Notes: a model not told the origin generated them from the letters alone. Counted from the stretch's first letter, positions 26,146-36,624 are shown. The stretch is 64,000 bases of DNA from Cupriavidus plantarum (GCF_905397285.1 NZ_CAJPUX010000006.1:289093-353092); one strand, 5' to 3'. Translations and numbers: made by a program.

Positions 26146-26910
26146 ATGGGAATTACGATTGCTTCGCTCGAAGACGACCTCTCGGACGCGGCGCTGATCC
26201 GCGAGACCGCCGCGGCGGCGGGGCATGCGTGCACGACCTTCACACGCGGTTGCCAGATGCTGCGCGCCCTGCGCGCGACGGGCTACGACATGCTGCTGAT
26301 CGAGTGGAGTGTGGCGGGCGTGTCGGGCCGTGACGTACTGGCATGGGCGCGCGCGCATCTGGATCCGCGCCTGCCGGTGATGTTCGTGACCGTGCGCGAT
26401 GCGGAGGACGATATCGTCGACGTCCTCATGGCGGGCGCGGACGACTACATGGTCAAGCCGATCCGTCCCGCCGAACTGATGGCGCGCATCCACGCGCTCG
26501 TGCGCCGCGCGTATCCGGAGAGCCTGCCCGTCGGGTCGATCGTCGCCCGTGGCGCCTTCGTGTTCGACGGCGCCGCGCGCATGGTCACGCGCGAGGGGGT
26601 GGAGATCCTGCTCACGCCCAAGGAGTTCGATCTCGCGATGCTGCTCTTCCGGTACGAAGGCCGCGTGGTATCGCGCGAGCATATGGTCGCCGCGGTATGG
26701 GGCCACGACCTCGCACCGATGTCGCGCACGATCGATACGCATATCTCGCGCGTGCGGACCAAGCTCGGGCTGGTCGCGTCGCGGGGCGCGCGCCTCGCGC
26801 CCGTCTTCACGCATGGCTACCGGCTCGAACTGTTCGACGTCGCGGAGCCGGGGCCAGCAACAAAAAAGGCGCCCGAAGGCGCCTTTTCCGTCAACACACC
26901 GATCGAATGA
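26146..26910 (+). CDS. Orphan OmpR-type regulator B with Glu at the phosphoacceptor site
   Basis: This is a 254-residue regulator with a receiver domain and a winged helix (LTPKEFDLAMLLF, RTIDTHISRVRTKL, FTHGYRLELF). The acidic patch (EDD at 9-11), Thr (FVTVRD) and Lys (MVKPI) are in place, but the residue aligned with the phosphoacceptor Asp is Glu53 (LLIEWSVAG). Asp-to-Glu often mimics phosphorylation, so the protein may be constitutively active. The ATG at 26146 was preferred; an open upstream extension from 26053 looks non-coding. The last 20 codons run through a bidirectional terminator hairpin. It is a paralogue-like partner of the divergent regulator A. Confidence 0.85.
   Translation: MGITIASLEDDLSDAALIRETAAAAGHACTTFTRGCQMLRALRATGYDMLLIEWSVAGVSGRDVLAWARAHLDPRLPVMFVTVRDAEDDIVDVLMAGADDYMVKPIRPAELMARIHALVRRAYPESLPVGSIVARGAFVFDGAARMVTREGVEILLTPKEFDLAMLLFRYEGRVVSREHMVAAVWGHDLAPMSRTIDTHISRVRTKLGLVASRGARLAPVFTHGYRLELFDVAEPGPATKKAPEGAFSVNTPIE
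26862..26887. terminator. Bidirectional terminator between regulator B and the porin
   Basis: A perfect GGCGCC stem (26868-26873 with 26878-26883, loop CGAA) is flanked by six A on the left and four T on the right, so it works in both directions. It serves the minus-strand porin and the plus-strand regulator. It lies inside the coding sequence of the regulator, which runs on to a stop at 26910. Confidence 0.85.
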
Positions 26911-26920
26911 TCGGCCGCCA

Positions 26921-27997
26921 TCAGAAGATGTGGCGGATACCAGCTGCGACGCCGGTCTGGTTGTTCTTGCCGGGCAGTTGCGCTTGTGCGCCACCGGTGA
27001 CCTTGTTGTAGTCCACGGTGCCGTACACCTGCGTACGCTTCGACAGCGAGTACTCGGCCAGCAGCACGCCCGTGTAACGGTTGCCGCTGTTGTCGGCGAC
27101 GCCGTAGGCGTTCTTGATGTGGTCGCCGTAGAACACGCCCGTCACGGCCAGTGCCGGGGTGACCTGATAGGTCACGCCTGCGTAGCCGATGGCGTCCTTG
27201 CGCGGGTTAGCCTGCGCGCTGCCGCCAGCCGGGATCGGGTTGGCCGAGTTGGCCGGCGTGAAGAAGTTGGCGTCGATCAGGCCGGTACGGTCCTTGCCGC
27301 CCAGGTAGCCCAGGAACAGCTTTGCCGGTCCGATCGTGTACTTACCAGCAACGCCCCACATTTGCTGCTTGTTGCTGTTGATGTCCTTGATTTCCTGATA
27401 AACGCCGCCGATGCCGAACGGTCCGAACTCGTACGCGGCACGGGTGCCCCAGTACTGGTTCTTCGTCTGGCTGCCCGGCACTTCGCCGAAGCCGTAGCTG
27501 GCGCCAACGCTCAGGCCGCTGAACGCGCCCGAGTAGCTGATGACGTTGTTGTTACGGAACTGGGTCAGGAAGAACGGCCACGCATTGTTGTCGTAGTTGC
27601 CGATGGTCAGCGGATCGTAGTCGCCGAAGAAGTTGAAGCCTTCGGTGTACTGACGGCCCAGCTTGACGGCACCGAAATCACCCGAGAGACCCACGTAGGC
27701 TTGACGACCGAACAGCGAACCGCCCTGGTTGGCACGGCCGGTATCCGGATCGAAACCGTTTTCCAGCTGGAAGATTGCCTTCAGGTTGTTACCGAGGGCT
27801 TCCGCGCCCTTCAGGCCCCAGCGGCTGTTCGTGATGGCGCCGTTGGTCACCTGGGTCTGGCTGTGGTTGCCTGCGTCCGCGTTGGTTTGGTAGCGGATGC
27901 TCTGATCGACGATACCGTACAGCGTCACCGACGTCTGGGCGAAGGCGCTGCCAGCGCACAGCGAGCCGATAGCGAGAGTCAGTAGCGATTTCTTCAT
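26921..27997 (-). CDS. Gram-negative general porin (OpcP/Omp32-like)
   Basis: This is a 358-residue outer-membrane trimeric porin of the betaproteobacterial type. It has a signal peptide ending AGSAFAQ, then SSVTLYGIVD-like opening strand sequence (QTSVTLYGIVDQSIRYQTN), alternating aromatic beta-strands, and a C-terminal Phe (AAGIRHIF), the usual signal for outer-membrane assembly. Such porins form diffusion channels, often anion-selective. A strong Shine-Dalgarno (AAGGAG) precedes the ATG. The 400-base gap upstream probably holds its promoter. It shares a bidirectional terminator with the convergent regulator. Confidence 0.95.
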   Translation of the reverse strand: MKKSLLTLAIGSLCAGSAFAQTSVTLYGIVDQSIRYQTNADAGNHSQTQVTNGAITNSRWGLKGAEALGNNLKAIFQLENGFDPDTGRANQGGSLFGRQAYVGLSGDFGAVKLGRQYTEGFNFFGDYDPLTIGNYDNNAWPFFLTQFRNNNVISYSGAFSGLSVGASYGFGEVPGSQTKNQYWGTRAAYEFGPFGIGGVYQEIKDINSNKQQMWGVAGKYTIGPAKLFLGYLGGKDRTGLIDANFFTPANSANPIPAGGSAQANPRKDAIGYAGVTYQVTPALAVTGVFYGDHIKNAYGVADNSGNRYTGVLLAEYSLSKRTQVYGTVDYNKVTGGAQAQLPGKNNQTGVAAGIRHIF

Positions 27998-28398
27998 GGT
28001 GCTCCTTTTCTGTCTTGTGGTGTTCGCAGCCGGATCACGGCGCGACTTGGTCTACGTTTCCTGTAAACGCCGCGAAAATTTAACAAAAGGCGGAACTTTT
28101 CGACATAAAACTGAAGTCGAGGCCGCCCTCAGGGAGACATTTGGTGCAAATCCGTTGGTTTGCCGCTACACCCTGTCACGAGGGCGACGTGATGGTGCAA
28201 TGCGGCAAGCGCCAACTTGGTGCGGGCCGGCCGGCAGCGGGTATGCAGGAAGGGAACGGGACAGAGGGTGCAACGCATGCAGGGGCTGCATGTTGCAGTG
28301 CGGAAACCCCTACCAAGGAGGGAAGGGTTAGTACGGAGACAGCGCGGAGACAGCGCGGAGACGGCGTGCGCCGCCTCCGCAACGTCGATCGCGGAGGG
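27998..28398. other. 400-bp gap between porin and minE
   Basis: No protein-coding frame is convincing here. The left part must hold the porin promoter on the minus strand, and AT-rich sequence around 28075-28110 is a candidate. A hairpin with an 11-base-pair bulged stem and a GGG loop lies at 28270-28296, and an 11-base tandem repeat at 28334-28366. A small RNA is possible but no promoter or terminator pair defines one. Confidence 0.4.
28334..28366 (+). repeat. 11-bp tandem repeat downstream of minE
   Basis: Three adjacent 11-base units (28334-28344, 28345-28355, 28356-28366); the third differs by one base. They begin about 33 bases beyond the minE stop on the minus strand. Confidence 0.88.
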
Positions 28399-28653
28399 TC
28401 AGTTTTGCGGAATCTCGATCTTGATGTCGAGCACCTCGAGATTGTCCTGACGCTCGAGGTTCACGCGCAGATCCTGGTCGCTGATCTTCACATACTTCGA
28501 AATCACGGCCACCAGCTCGCGCTGGAGCGCGGGCAGATAGTCGGCGGGCGCCGAATGGCCGTGGCGTTCGTGGGCAAGAATGATCTGCAGGCGCTCCTTG
28601 GCGACCGAAGCGGACTTTTTCTTCTCCCCCAGCAGGAAGGACAGGATCGACAT
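28399..28653 (-). CDS. minE: Cell division topological specificity factor MinE
   Basis: This is an 84-residue protein that stimulates MinD ATPase and drives Min oscillation. The N-terminal membrane-targeting helix (MSILSFLLGEKKKSASVAKE) and anti-MinCD helix (RLQIILAHER) are followed by the dimerisation beta domain (YLPALQRELVAVISKYV). The length matches the family. It is the last gene of minC-minD-minE on the minus strand, 13 bases after minD. Confidence 0.98.
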   Translation of the reverse strand: MSILSFLLGEKKKSASVAKERLQIILAHERHGHSAPADYLPALQRELVAVISKYVKISDQDLRVNLERQDNLEVLDIKIEIPQN

Positions 28654-28666
28654 GGATGAGTCCTCC

Positions 28667-29482
28667 TTACTTGTTGCCGAAGATGCGCGAGAGCAGCCCC
28701 GGCTTCTGGTAGTCGGTAAAACGCATGGGTTTTTCCTTGCCGAGGAAGCGGTCCACGATGTCGCCGTAGGCATCGGCCACGTCGGTGCCTTCCAGATGGA
28801 TCGCGGGCGTCCCCTGGTTGGAAGCGTGCAGCACCGCCTCGGATTCCGGCACCACGCCGATGAGTTTGATGCGCAGGATCTCCTGAATATCCTGAAGCGA
28901 CAACATTTCTCCGCCATGCACTCGCTTCGGGTTGTAGCGCGTGATCAGCAGGTGCTCCTTGATCGGCTCGCCGCCTTCGCTGGCGCGCTTGGTCTTCGAG
29001 GCCAGGATGCCGAGGATGCGGTCGGAATCGCGCACCGACGACACTTCGGGATTGGTCACCACGAGTGCCTCGTCGGCGAAGTACATGGCCATCAGCGCCC
29101 CGGTCTCGATGCCCGCGGGCGAATCGCACACGATGTACTCGAAGCCCTGGTCCTTCAGGCCGTTGATGACCTTCTCCACGCCGTCACGCGTCAGCGCTTC
29201 CTTGTCGCGCGTCTGCGAGGCGGGCAGGATGAACAGGTTCTCGCACTTCTTGTCCTTGATCAGCGCCTGATGGAGGTTGGCTTCACCCTGCACGACGTTG
29301 ATCAGGTCGTACACCACGCGACGCTCGCAGCCCATGATCAGGTCGAGGTTGCGCAGGCCGACGTCGAAGTCGATCACGACGGTCTTATGGCCACGCAGGG
29401 CCAGGCCAGCGGCAAAGCTGGCGCTGGTGGTGGTCTTGCCGACGCCTCCCTTGCCGGAGGTCACTACGATGATTTTTGCCAT
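28667..29482 (-). CDS. minD: Septum site-determining ATPase MinD
   Basis: This is a 271-residue ParA/MinD ATPase that recruits MinC to the membrane and oscillates with MinE. The deviant Walker A is KGGVGKTT at 11-18 (Lys11 and Lys16), the switch region contains DFDVGLRNLD, and Walker B is near YIVCDSPAGIE. The C-terminus GLLSRIFGNK is the amphipathic membrane-targeting helix. It lies between minC and minE. Confidence 0.98.
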   Translation of the reverse strand: MAKIIVVTSGKGGVGKTTTSASFAAGLALRGHKTVVIDFDVGLRNLDLIMGCERRVVYDLINVVQGEANLHQALIKDKKCENLFILPASQTRDKEALTRDGVEKVINGLKDQGFEYIVCDSPAGIETGALMAMYFADEALVVTNPEVSSVRDSDRILGILASKTKRASEGGEPIKEHLLITRYNPKRVHGGEMLSLQDIQEILRIKLIGVVPESEAVLHASNQGTPAIHLEGTDVADAYGDIVDRFLGKEKPMRFTDYQKPGLLSRIFGNK

Positions 29483-29536
29483 GGCTCTTTGGTCCAGTAA
29501 GGGTGCTTGATAGATCGGTCCCCGGTCTTGCGCGGG

Positions 29537-30361
29537 TCACTTCATCCGCAGCGGCTCGAGGATCAGTTTTTCGTCGGCCAGGCGAACCTGGGCGGATTTG
29601 CCGAGCACATTGGCCGGGAGCGTTTGCTCCGCGGTCCGATAGATGCCGGCGATGGAAATCAGTTCGGGCTCCAGGCACGTGCAGAAGATGCGCGCGTCGT
29701 GGTTGCCCTTGACGCCCGCCAGCGCGCGGCCGCGCAGCGGGGCGTAGATGTGGATGTTGCCTTCGGCGATAACCTCGGCGCCGTAGCTGACGAGGTCCAG
29801 GATGACTACGTCGCCCTGCGCGTAGACCTGCTGGCCCGAGCGCAGCGGCTTGTCGATCAGCATGGTCGGCACCGTGCGCGCCGCGGTGGCGGCGGCCACG
29901 ATGCCCGCCATATCCGCGACGGGTGCGACGGCCGTGGCCGAGGTGTCAGGGCTGTCGGCGGGCGAGGGGACGGCTTCGGGCGCAGCGGCAGGTACGGCCC
30001 CCGGGGCGGTGTCGGCCTCCTCGCGGCCCTCGCGGCCCCCATGGCGGCCCTGACTATCCAGCAGCGGCAGCCCATAGGCTTCCGCCCATTCGCGCTGGTC
30101 CGCGCGGGCGACCACGCCGATCGCGCGGGCACGCAGCGAGTCCAGCGTCTCGATCAGGCGGTCGATGCCGACCCGCTCGTCGCCTTCGAGGCGGCGCAGG
30201 TCCAGGGCGATGACGTCGTTGGAGAAGAAATCGGGGGTCGCTTCGAAACGGGAGAGGAGGTCGTCCCGCAGGGCCTCGGTGTCCGCGGTCTTGAGAGCGA
30301 GAAGGAGGGCGTCGACGTTGCCGCTACGCAGCTCGAAGCGTGGCGATTTCTTCTGGGACAT
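29537..30361 (-). CDS. minC: Septum site-determining protein MinC
   Basis: This is a 274-residue FtsZ polymerisation inhibitor. The N-terminal FtsZ-binding domain (PRFELRSGNVDALLLALK) is joined by an unusually long Ala/Pro/Asp-rich linker (about residues 115-165) to the C-terminal beta-helix dimer and MinD-binding domain (GQQVYAQGDVVILDLVSYGAEVIAEG in two parts, HIYAPLRGRALAGVKG). The ATG at 30361 fits Ralstonia/Cupriavidus MinC starting MSQKKSPRFELR; an in-frame ATG at 30388 has a better Shine-Dalgarno, but it overlaps a likely -10 element. Confidence 0.95.
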   Translation of the reverse strand: MSQKKSPRFELRSGNVDALLLALKTADTEALRDDLLSRFEATPDFFSNDVIALDLRRLEGDERVGIDRLIETLDSLRARAIGVVARADQREWAEAYGLPLLDSQGRHGGREGREEADTAPGAVPAAAPEAVPSPADSPDTSATAVAPVADMAGIVAAATAARTVPTMLIDKPLRSGQQVYAQGDVVILDLVSYGAEVIAEGNIHIYAPLRGRALAGVKGNHDARIFCTCLEPELISIAGIYRTAEQTLPANVLGKSAQVRLADEKLILEPLRMK

Positions 30362-30386
30362 AGTCGGGTGACCGTGGAAATGCGAC

Positions 30387-30426
30387 ATTCTAACGTCGTC
30401 TCCGCGGCGAACTGTAACAATTCGCC
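30387..30426 (-). promoter_or_regulatory. Putative minCDE promoter and operator
   Basis: On the minus strand TAGAAT (30392 to 30387) is a good -10 and would start transcription near 30380, after the 30388 ATG and before the 30361 ATG. Just upstream GGCGAA (30406-30411) and TTCGCC (30421-30426) form an inverted repeat. No clear -35 at the usual spacing. Confidence 0.3.
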
Positions 30427-30505
30427 AGTTCCCGGCCACAGGTGCCCGATGGTCGCCATCCCCGCGATGTCGGAGTGACGCCGATGCACGCCGGTCCCGG
30501 ACTCT

Positions 30506-30514
30506 TGCTAGGAT
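30506..30514 (+). promoter_or_regulatory. Extended -10 upstream of corA
   Basis: TGCTAGGAT fits an extended -10 element and lies 25 bases before the corA ATG at 30540, leaving room for a short leader with the Shine-Dalgarno AGGGAG. Confidence 0.45.
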
Positions 30515-30539
30515 GCCGCATCCGCAAAAGGGAGTCCCC

Positions 30540-31511
30540 ATGGGTGCAGTGGTCAATTGCGTGGCCTATCGCGATGGCAAGAAGCTCGGCTCGGTCGATG
30601 TCGACGCGATTTCTGACGTGTTGTCGGAGGACGGGACGTTCGTCTGGCTGGGGCTGCACGAACCGGACCTGGCCCTGCTGCGCAAGGTGCAGCGCGAATT
30701 CGGCCTGCATGACCTGGCGGTGGAGGATGCCCTGGACGCGCACCAGCGGCCGAAGATCGAAACCTACGGCGACTCGGTCTTCATCGTGCTGAACACCGCG
30801 CAGCTCGTGGACGAGGAGGTGATCGTCGGCGAGACGCATATCTTCGTCGGCCCGCGATACGTGGTCTCCGTGCGCCATGGGGCCAGCAGCACCTACACCC
30901 CCGTGCGCGAGCGCTGCGAACAGGACCCACAGGGGCTGGCCCACGGCCCCGGCTATGTGCTCTACGCGCTGATGGACTTCGTGGTCGACCACTACATGCC
31001 CATCGTCAACCGGCTCGAAGACACCTTCGAAAAGCTCGAGCAGAACATCTTCCGCGACGAATTCGACCGCGCGGCACTGGAGCGGCTCTACCGCATCAAG
31101 AGCCAGGTGCTGCGGCTGCGGAATGCGGTGTTCCCCGTCGAGGACATCTGCAGTCAGTTGATCCGCCTGCACGAGGACCTCGTGCCGAAGGACCTGCGCG
31201 CCTACTTCCGCGATATCGAGGACCATGCGAGCCGGCTCGTGCGCACGCTCGACGTGGTGCGCGAAATGCTGACCACGGCGGTGCAGGTCAACCTCGCGCT
31301 GGTGACGGTCGCGCAGAACGAAGTGGTCAAGCGGCTGGCCGGCTGGGGCGCCATCCTGGCGATTCCGACCGTCGTGTTCAGCCTGTACGGGATGAACTTC
31401 GAATGGATGCCGGAACTCAAGTTCCACTACGCCTACCCGATCGTCATCGGGATTACCGCCGTCGCCTGCGGCGGGCTCTGGCGGAAGCTGCATAAGGCCG
31501 GGTGGCTCTGA
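30540..31511 (+). CDS. corA: CorA-family magnesium/divalent cation channel
   Basis: This is a 323-residue CorA channel. A large N-terminal cytoplasmic domain with coiled-coil stalk (about residues 140-260) is followed by two C-terminal membrane segments. The first ends with the signature GMN in LYGMNFEWMPEL, the selectivity filter and loop of CorA. The start at 30540 has AGGGAG before it. The gene is transcribed divergently from minC; a kdp operon follows. It imports Mg2+, possibly Co2+ or Ni2+. Confidence 0.96.
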   Translation: MGAVVNCVAYRDGKKLGSVDVDAISDVLSEDGTFVWLGLHEPDLALLRKVQREFGLHDLAVEDALDAHQRPKIETYGDSVFIVLNTAQLVDEEVIVGETHIFVGPRYVVSVRHGASSTYTPVRERCEQDPQGLAHGPGYVLYALMDFVVDHYMPIVNRLEDTFEKLEQNIFRDEFDRAALERLYRIKSQVLRLRNAVFPVEDICSQLIRLHEDLVPKDLRAYFRDIEDHASRLVRTLDVVREMLTTAVQVNLALVTVAQNEVVKRLAGWGAILAIPTVVFSLYGMNFEWMPELKFHYAYPIVIGITAVACGGLWRKLHKAGWL

Positions 31512-31512
31512 C

Positions 31513-31548
31513 GGGCCCTTCCGCGGGCCTTCCCCCGGGCCTTCCCGC
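31513..31548 (+). repeat. 12-bp imperfect tandem repeat after corA
   Basis: Three 12-base units (31513-31524, 31525-31536, 31537-31548) begin two bases after the corA stop, and differ by a few bases. They can also fold into GC hairpins and might contribute to termination of corA. Confidence 0.85.
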
Positions 31549-31553
31549 GCGTC

Positions 31554-31570
31554 TTTATATCTTGTTTACA
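31554..31570 (+). promoter_or_regulatory. Candidate KdpE operator
   Basis: TTTATA (31554-31559) is separated by exactly five bases from TTTACA (31565-31570). This is the half-site pair and spacing that I recall for E. coli KdpE. It lies about 80 bases before the first ORF of the kdp operon, where the KdpE-activated promoter should be. The downstream region is a C/T-rich tract. Confidence 0.6.
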
Positions 31571-31651
31571 CCCCCCTCCGGCCTCTCTACCCCCTTTTTA
31601 CCCCCCAATCCCTAACCTCCCATCCGTGAATCACTCACGTAGGCAGTTGCC

Positions 31652-31789
31652 ATGGACGGGATCTATTTCATCGTGTTGTTGGGGTTTGGCGCGCTAACGG
31701 GCGCGCTGCTGGCGCTTTGCGCCGCGCTGGGCGCGCAGCCGCCCTCCGAGCCGGGCGGGAAGACCGGCGCCGACGAGCGGGGGCGCTGA
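31652..31789 (+). CDS. Small membrane protein preceding kdpF
   Basis: This is a 45-residue ORF with one hydrophobic segment (IYFIVLLGFGALTGALLAL) and a polar Gly/Glu-rich tail. Its TGA overlaps the ATG of kdpF (ATGA), and it lies downstream of the KdpE site, so it appears to be the first gene of the kdp operon. It is not KdpF, which is the next ORF. The function is unknown; a small Kdp accessory subunit is a guess. A weak Shine-Dalgarno (AGG) precedes it. Confidence 0.65.
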   Translation: MDGIYFIVLLGFGALTGALLALCAALGAQPPSEPGGKTGADERGR

Positions 31790-31878
31790 TGAACTGGACC
31801 GACCTGCTGAGCGGCGGCCTGGCCGTCGCCATCTTCATCTACCTGCTCGTAGCGCTGTTCCGGCCGGAGAAATTCTGA
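31789..31878 (+). CDS. kdpF: KdpF small stabilising subunit
   Basis: This is a 29-residue single-membrane-segment peptide, MNWTDLLSGGLAVAIFIYLL then VALFRPEKF. It matches KdpF in length, hydrophobic pattern, and the RPEKF ending, and it overlaps kdpA by the ATGA junction. KdpF stabilises the KdpABC complex at the inner membrane. Confidence 0.9.
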   Translation: MNWTDLLSGGLAVAIFIYLLVALFRPEKF

Positions 31879-33722
31879 TGTCTTCCCATTCGATTACGCC
31901 CCAGTTCCTGGGGCTGCTCGCGCTCTTCCTCGCAATTCTGTTCGTCGTGGGGCCGTTCCTCGGCCGCTACATGCGCCGCGCGATGGAGGAGGGCAATTAC
32001 ACGCTGACGGCATGGGGCCGTCCCCTCGAACGCCTGATCTACCGCATCGGCGGCGTGCGCGCCGACGCCGAGATGGGCTGGAAGCAATACACGATCGCCC
32101 TGATCGTCTTCAACGTGCTCGGCGTGATCGCCGTGTACGCCCTGCAGCGCCTGCAGGGCATGCTGCCGCTGAACCCGCAGGGCTTCGGCGCGGTGACGCC
32201 CGACTCGTCGTTCAACACCGCCATCAGCTTCGTGGCCAACACGAACTGGCAGGGCTATGCCGGCGAGTCCACGATGAGCTACCTCACGCAGATGCTCGCG
32301 CTGACGGTGCAGAACTTCGTGTCCGCCGCGACCGGCATCGCCGTGGTGTTCGCGCTGATCCGCGGCTTCGCGCGTCATACGTCGCGGACCATCGGCAACT
32401 TCTGGACCGACATGGTGCGCAGCACGCTCTATATCCTGCTGCCGCTGTCGGTCGTCATGGCCGTGGCGCTGGTGGGCCAGGGCGTGATCCAGAACTTCGA
32501 CGCGTACAAGGACGTGTCGCTCGTCACCGAAGTCGAATACACGCAGCCGAAGGTCGATGCGGCGGGCCAGCCCGTGCTCGACAAGGAAGGCAAGCCCGTG
32601 ACCGAGGCGGCCAGGACGTCCACGCAGCAGCTCGCGATGGGCCCCGTGGCGTCGCAGGAAGCCATCAAGATGCTCGGCACCAACGGTGGCGGCTTCTTCA
32701 ACGCGAACTCCGCGCATCCGTTCGAGAACCCGACGCCGTTCTCCAACCTGCTGGAGATGCTGGCGATCTTCCTGATTCCCGCCGCGCTGTGCTTCACGTT
32801 CGGCGAGATGGTGCGCGACCGCCGCCAGGGTGTGGCCGTCATTGCATCGATGACGGTGATCTTCGTCGTGATGGCGCTCGCCGCGATGGCCTCGGAAGTC
32901 CAGATCACGGCCGCGCTCTCGCAACTGCCGATCGACCACGCGGCGTCCGCGCTGCAGGCCGGCGGCAACATGGAGGGCAAGGAGGTGCGCTTCGGGATCT
33001 CCGCCAGCGCATTGTTCGCGACGATCACGACCGCAGCCTCGTGCGGCGCCGTGAACGCGATGCACGACTCGTTCACGGCGATCGGCGGCCTTGTCCCGAT
33101 GCTGCTGATGCAACTGGGCGAAGTGGTATTCGGCGGCGTGGGCTCGGGCCTGTACGGCATGCTCGTGTACGCGGTGCTGGCGGTGTTCATCGCGGGCCTG
33201 ATGATCGGCCGCACGCCGGAGTACCTCGGCAAGAAGATCGAGACGTACGAGATGAAGATGACCGCCGTGGCCATTCTCGTCACGCCGCTGCTGGTGCTTG
33301 TCGGTACCGCCATCGCGGTGCTGGCCGAGCCGGGCCGCGCGGGCGTGTTCAACCCGGGCACGCATGGCTTCTCCGAGATCCTGTACGCGCTCTCTTCGGC
33401 CGCCAACAACAACGGCAGCGCGTTCGCGGGTCTCTCCGCCAACACGCCGTTCTACAACGTGCTGCTCGCCGCCGCCATGTGGTTCGGCCGCTTCTGGATC
33501 ATCGTGCCGGTGCTCGCCATGGCCGGCTCGCTCGCGGCCAAGAAGCGCACGCCGGTCACGGCCGGCACGATGCCCACCCATGGTCCGTTGTTCGTCGTGC
33601 TGCTGGTGGGGTCGGTGCTGCTCGTTGGCGCGCTGACCTATGTGCCGGCGCTCGCGCTCGGCCCGGTGGCAGAACAGCTGCAGTCCCTGCAGCCCGCGGC
33701 GCCCGTCGCCGCCTCCCGTTAA
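31878..33722 (+). CDS. kdpA: Potassium-transporting ATPase subunit KdpA
   Basis: This is the 614-residue K+-selecting channel-like subunit of the Kdp P-type ATPase, with about ten membrane segments and four pore-loop regions (for example NTNWQGYAGE, GTNGGGFFNANS, and NNNGSAFAGL). E. coli KdpA is about 557 residues; the extra length includes a polar insert around residues 215-250 (QPKVDAAGQPVLDKEGKP) between membrane segments. It starts at the stop of kdpF and is followed after 13 bases by kdpB. Confidence 0.97.
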   Translation: MSSHSITPQFLGLLALFLAILFVVGPFLGRYMRRAMEEGNYTLTAWGRPLERLIYRIGGVRADAEMGWKQYTIALIVFNVLGVIAVYALQRLQGMLPLNPQGFGAVTPDSSFNTAISFVANTNWQGYAGESTMSYLTQMLALTVQNFVSAATGIAVVFALIRGFARHTSRTIGNFWTDMVRSTLYILLPLSVVMAVALVGQGVIQNFDAYKDVSLVTEVEYTQPKVDAAGQPVLDKEGKPVTEAARTSTQQLAMGPVASQEAIKMLGTNGGGFFNANSAHPFENPTPFSNLLEMLAIFLIPAALCFTFGEMVRDRRQGVAVIASMTVIFVVMALAAMASEVQITAALSQLPIDHAASALQAGGNMEGKEVRFGISASALFATITTAASCGAVNAMHDSFTAIGGLVPMLLMQLGEVVFGGVGSGLYGMLVYAVLAVFIAGLMIGRTPEYLGKKIETYEMKMTAVAILVTPLLVLVGTAIAVLAEPGRAGVFNPGTHGFSEILYALSSAANNNGSAFAGLSANTPFYNVLLAAAMWFGRFWIIVPVLAMAGSLAAKKRTPVTAGTMPTHGPLFVVLLVGSVLLVGALTYVPALALGPVAEQLQSLQPAAPVAASR

Positions 33723-33735
33723 TTCGGAGCTTCAT

Positions 33736-35982
<2,247 letters not shown>

Positions 35983-35997
35983 TCAAGGAGTACGAAC

Positions 35998-36624
35998 ATG
36001 CAAACGCAACTGAAGACGACGCACGCTGCGGCTCCGCAGCCCCCCTTGCAGCAGGGCATGCTGCGCCCCGCGCTGACGCTGTTCGTCGCGCTCTCGATCG
36101 TCACGGGCCTGCTGTATCCGGGCCTGGTGACGGGCATCGCGCGCACGGTGTTCCCACACGAAGCCGCGGGCTCGCTCATCGTCAAGGACGGCAAGGTGGT
36201 CGGCTCCGAACTTATCGGCCAGCCGTTCTCCGATCCGAAGTACTTCTGGGGCCGCCTGTCGGCGACCGCGCCGATGCCGTACAACGCGGCCGCGTCGGTG
36301 GGCTCGAACCTCGGTCCGACCAACCCCGCGCTGACCGATGCCGCGAAGGCGCGCATCGATGCACTGCGTGAAGCGGACCCGGGCAACGACAAGCCCGTGC
36401 CGGTGGACCTGGTTACGGCATCGGGCAGCGGTCTCGATCCGCATATCAGCCCGGCGGCCGCGCAGTACCAGGCCGCGCGCGTGGCGCGCCTGCGTGGGGT
36501 GCCCGTCGCGAAGGTGGAAGCGCTGATCGCCGAGAACACGCGCAGCCCCGGCCTCGACATCTTTGGCGAGCCCGGCGTCAATGTGCTGAAGCTGAATCTC
36601 GCGCTGGACGCGATGAAGCCATAA
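35998..36624 (+). CDS. kdpC: Potassium-transporting ATPase subunit KdpC
   Basis: This is the 208-residue KdpC subunit, with one N-terminal membrane segment (LRPALTLFVALSIVTGLLYP) and a periplasmic domain (VVGSELIGQPFSDPKYFWGR, SGSGLDPHISPAAA). It is thought to assist K+ binding to the KdpAB complex. It follows kdpB after 15 bases; kdpD follows after about 95. Confidence 0.97.
   Translation: MQTQLKTTHAAAPQPPLQQGMLRPALTLFVALSIVTGLLYPGLVTGIARTVFPHEAAGSLIVKDGKVVGSELIGQPFSDPKYFWGRLSATAPMPYNAAASVGSNLGPTNPALTDAAKARIDALREADPGNDKPVPVDLVTASGSGLDPHISPAAAQYQAARVARLRGVPVAKVEALIAENTRSPGLDIFGEPGVNVLKLNLALDAMKP

Noticed and set aside
28270..28296. Small RNA gene in the porin-minE gap
   Set aside because: A bulged hairpin exists but no promoter or T-run terminator defines an RNA gene. 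Left as a note.
31839..33581. 580-codon frame opposite kdpA
   Set aside because: Antisense shadow; His/Arg-rich low-complexity translation.
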